6,205 bases of DNA from assembly GCA_011525445.1 (NCBI GenBank), contig WTGE01000043.1, forward strand, positions 1 through 6,205. Reading direction: 5' to 3'. Below the pieces are notes generated by a model. That model did no database searches. It saw only the letters and a program-made list of their open reading frames with translations, and was not told the origin of the DNA. Position numbers and translations under genes: made by a program. This DNA is from Synechococcus sp. CO36386bin_37 (GTDB lineage Bacteria; Cyanobacteriota; Cyanobacteriia; PCC-6307; Cyanobiaceae). Each line of letters opens with the position of its first letter. The stretch's first letter is position 1. Positions 5,034 through 6,205 of this stretch are shown in pieces.

Positions 5034-5780
5034 ATTGACTCCGGAATAACCGGTACAACCATTCCCTCACTTGAGCTGACACTTTCCGATCTTGCCCGCA
5101 GCAGCGAGCATCTCCTCAACCATGCCCTGCAGCAGCCGGGGCCCATCACGGTTGGGCTTGTTTTCTTAGGTGGAGCTCTGACCAGCCTGGGGCCATGCTC
5201 GTTGTCCCTTTTGCCGGTCACGCTCGCTTACTTGGCGGGCTTCGACAACAAGCAACAACCCTGGCAACGCAGCTTGTTATTTTGCGCTGGTATCGTGACG
5301 GCACTGGTCCTCTTAGGAACCCTGAGCGGGCTCTTAGGCAGGGTTTATGGTCAGGTTCCGGGATTGATTCCTACGCTCGTGGGTGCCTTGGCAATCGTGA
5401 TGGGACTCAATCTGCTGGGGTTGGTTCGCATCCCACTTCCCGCCGGTCCAGACCCCATGAGCTGGACGAGCAAGGGACCCCCTTCTCTTGCCCCTGTCGC
5501 AGCAGGTTTGGCATTCGGCCTGGCTGCTTCTCCCTGCACAACACCGGTTTTAGCCGTTCTACTGGGCTGGATTGCCGCAAAAGGAAGTCCAATCCTTGGA
5601 ATTGTCATGCTGACGAGCTTTGGTTTTGGTCAAGTCTTGCCCCTCCTCCTCGCCGGCAATTTGGCGGCGTCCCTGCCGCGATTGTTGGCACTCAGGCCGA
5701 TCGGACGGTGGATACCACCGATCAGCGGAGTGGTTTTGATTGCGACAGGATCACTGACACTTTTAGCAAGACTGGCCTGA
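5034..5780 (+). CDS. ccdA: CcdA-type cytochrome c biogenesis thiol transporter (start uncertain)
   Basis: CcdA is a six-helix membrane protein of the DsbD/CcdA family. It carries reducing power across the membrane to keep apocytochrome c haem-binding cysteines reduced. The conserved pair of cysteines is visible: one in the [21 protein letters not shown] stretch (Cys55 from the 5034 start) and one in [16 protein letters not shown] (Cys168). Hydrophobic segments fill the rest. The frame is open from 5034, right after a TGA, but contains no ATG, GTG or TTG before 5202. A start at TTG 5202 gives 192 residues and would lose the first helix and essential Cys55, so it is unlikely. ATT 5034 (248 residues, AAGGTG 7 nt upstream) is preferred; ATA 5046, ATT 5061 and CTG 5076 are alternatives. 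The [16 protein letters not shown] stretch from 5061 looks family-like. ftsW ends 11 bp upstream and ccs1 starts 4 bp downstream. Confidence 0.9.
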   Translation: MDSGITGTTIPSLELTLSDLARSSEHLLNHALQQPGPITVGLVFLGGALTSLGPCSLSLLPVTLAYLAGFDNKQQPWQRSLLFCAGIVTALVLLGTLSGLLGRVYGQVPGLIPTLVGALAIVMGLNLLGLVRIPLPAGPDPMSWTSKGPPSLAPVAAGLAFGLAASPCTTPVLAVLLGWIAAKGSPILGIVMLTSFGFGQVLPLLLAGNLAASLPRLLALRPIGRWIPPISGVVLIATGSLTLLARLA

Positions 5781-5784
5781 TCGC

Positions 5785-6205
5785 ATGCCTGTTCTGCGTC
5801 GTTTTATCGCTTTACTTTCGGATCTTCGTTTAGCAATCCTGCTCCTTTTGATCATTGCTGCTGCCAGCGCAATGGGAACAATTCTTCCTCAAAATGAAGC
5901 GCCAGGTTTATATCTCGAACGCTTTAACGCTGATCCATGGCTTGGCTTCATTAACGGCGAACAAATCCTGAAACTGCAGCTGAACAGCATTTACTCCAGC
6001 GTATGGTTTTTAGGCCTTCTCGCATGGCTTGGACTGGCCCTGATGTTGTGCAGCTGGCGTCGTCAATGGCCAGCTCTCCAAGCCACAATGCGTTGGATTG
6101 ATTACCAACAACCCAGGCAACTAAGCAAATTAGCTCTGGCCGAATCGATTGTTTGTTCAGACGGGGAATCAGCACTGAACGCACTGAGTGCGCAACTCCA
6201 GAAAC
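5785..6205 (+). CDS. ccs1: Ccs1/ResB cytochrome c biogenesis protein (5' part; runs off the window)
   Basis: Ccs1 (CcsB, ResB family) works with CcsA to carry and attach haem to apocytochromes c in System II maturation. The frame is open for 140 codons to the window edge, so only the N-terminal third or so is visible. Seen: a basic start (MPVLRRF), first membrane helix at residues 16-34 ending in the family motif GTILPQ (31-36), a short lumenal stretch with [13 protein letters not shown], a second helix at about 71-91, then the cytoplasmic [11 protein letters not shown] and [10 protein letters not shown] segments. It starts 4 bp after the ccdA stop with no strong Shine-Dalgarno, consistent with coupling. 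The pairing with ccdA supports both calls. Nothing looks broken in the visible part. Confidence 0.93.
   Translation, partial: MPVLRRFIALLSDLRLAILLLLIIAAASAMGTILPQNEAPGLYLERFNADPWLGFINGEQILKLQLNSIYSSVWFLGLLAWLGLALMLCSWRRQWPALQATMRWIDYQQPRQLSKLALAESIVCSDGESALNALSAQLQK

Noticed and set aside
5195..5833. 212-residue plus-strand reading frame starting at an ATG inside ccdA
   Set aside because: It is out of frame with ccdA, rich in Arg, Ser and Pro with no coherent membrane segments, and runs into ccs1. The ccdA frame carries both conserved cysteines.
1..6205. Search for mobile elements, CRISPR arrays, tRNA genes or a defence system
   Set aside because: No transposase, regularly spaced repeats, tRNA-like fold or toxin/nuclease gene is visible; all coding space is taken by core photosynthesis, division and cytochrome maturation genes.

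Overview
The window looks like chromosomal DNA from a phycobilisome-containing picocyanobacterium, most likely a marine Synechococcus. It carries the allophycocyanin core cluster in the order apcE-apcA-apcB-apcC. This is followed on the same strand by a SEDS-family cell-division gene (ftsW) and two genes of System II cytochrome c maturation (ccdA, ccs1). All seven genes read left to right. Prochlorococcus lacks this allophycocyanin cluster, and the protein sequences resemble marine Synechococcus proteins as I remember them. No database search was possible.

Positions 1-1868 hold the 3' part of apcE, the core-membrane linker. The chromophore domain and the first linker domains lie upstream of the window. 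What is visible is most of one ordinary linker (REP) domain, then two REP-like units that are tandem copies of each other at an exact 660-bp offset. Both copies lack the usual C-terminal REP motif. Positions 1869-2450 are a 582-bp non-coding region. Its left half is AT-rich, with two pairs of 10-bp direct repeats and a candidate promoter. Its right half is a leader packed with inverted repeats that ends in a UUCG-loop hairpin just before the apcA ribosome-binding site.

Positions 2451-3666 are apcA, apcB and apcC. The two allophycocyanin subunits have the expected chromophore cysteine, and apcB and apcC overlap by one base. A strong intrinsic terminator at 3691-3718 closes this operon.

Positions 3772-6205 hold ftsW (TTG start), ccdA and the 5' end of ccs1, packed tightly enough to be one transcript. 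CcdA (thiol reductant transfer across the membrane) and Ccs1 (haem delivery and ligation) act in the same pathway, maturing c-type cytochromes on the lumenal or periplasmic side. The ccdA frame has no ATG, GTG or TTG upstream of its essential first cysteine, so it probably starts at a rare codon; an ATT preceded by a good Shine-Dalgarno sequence is the best candidate.

I see no mobile element, CRISPR array, tRNA, rRNA or defence system. This is core-genome sequence. The points most worth a second look are the structured apcABC leader, the duplicated degenerate REP units of ApcE, the paired 10-bp repeats upstream of apcA, and the ccdA start.
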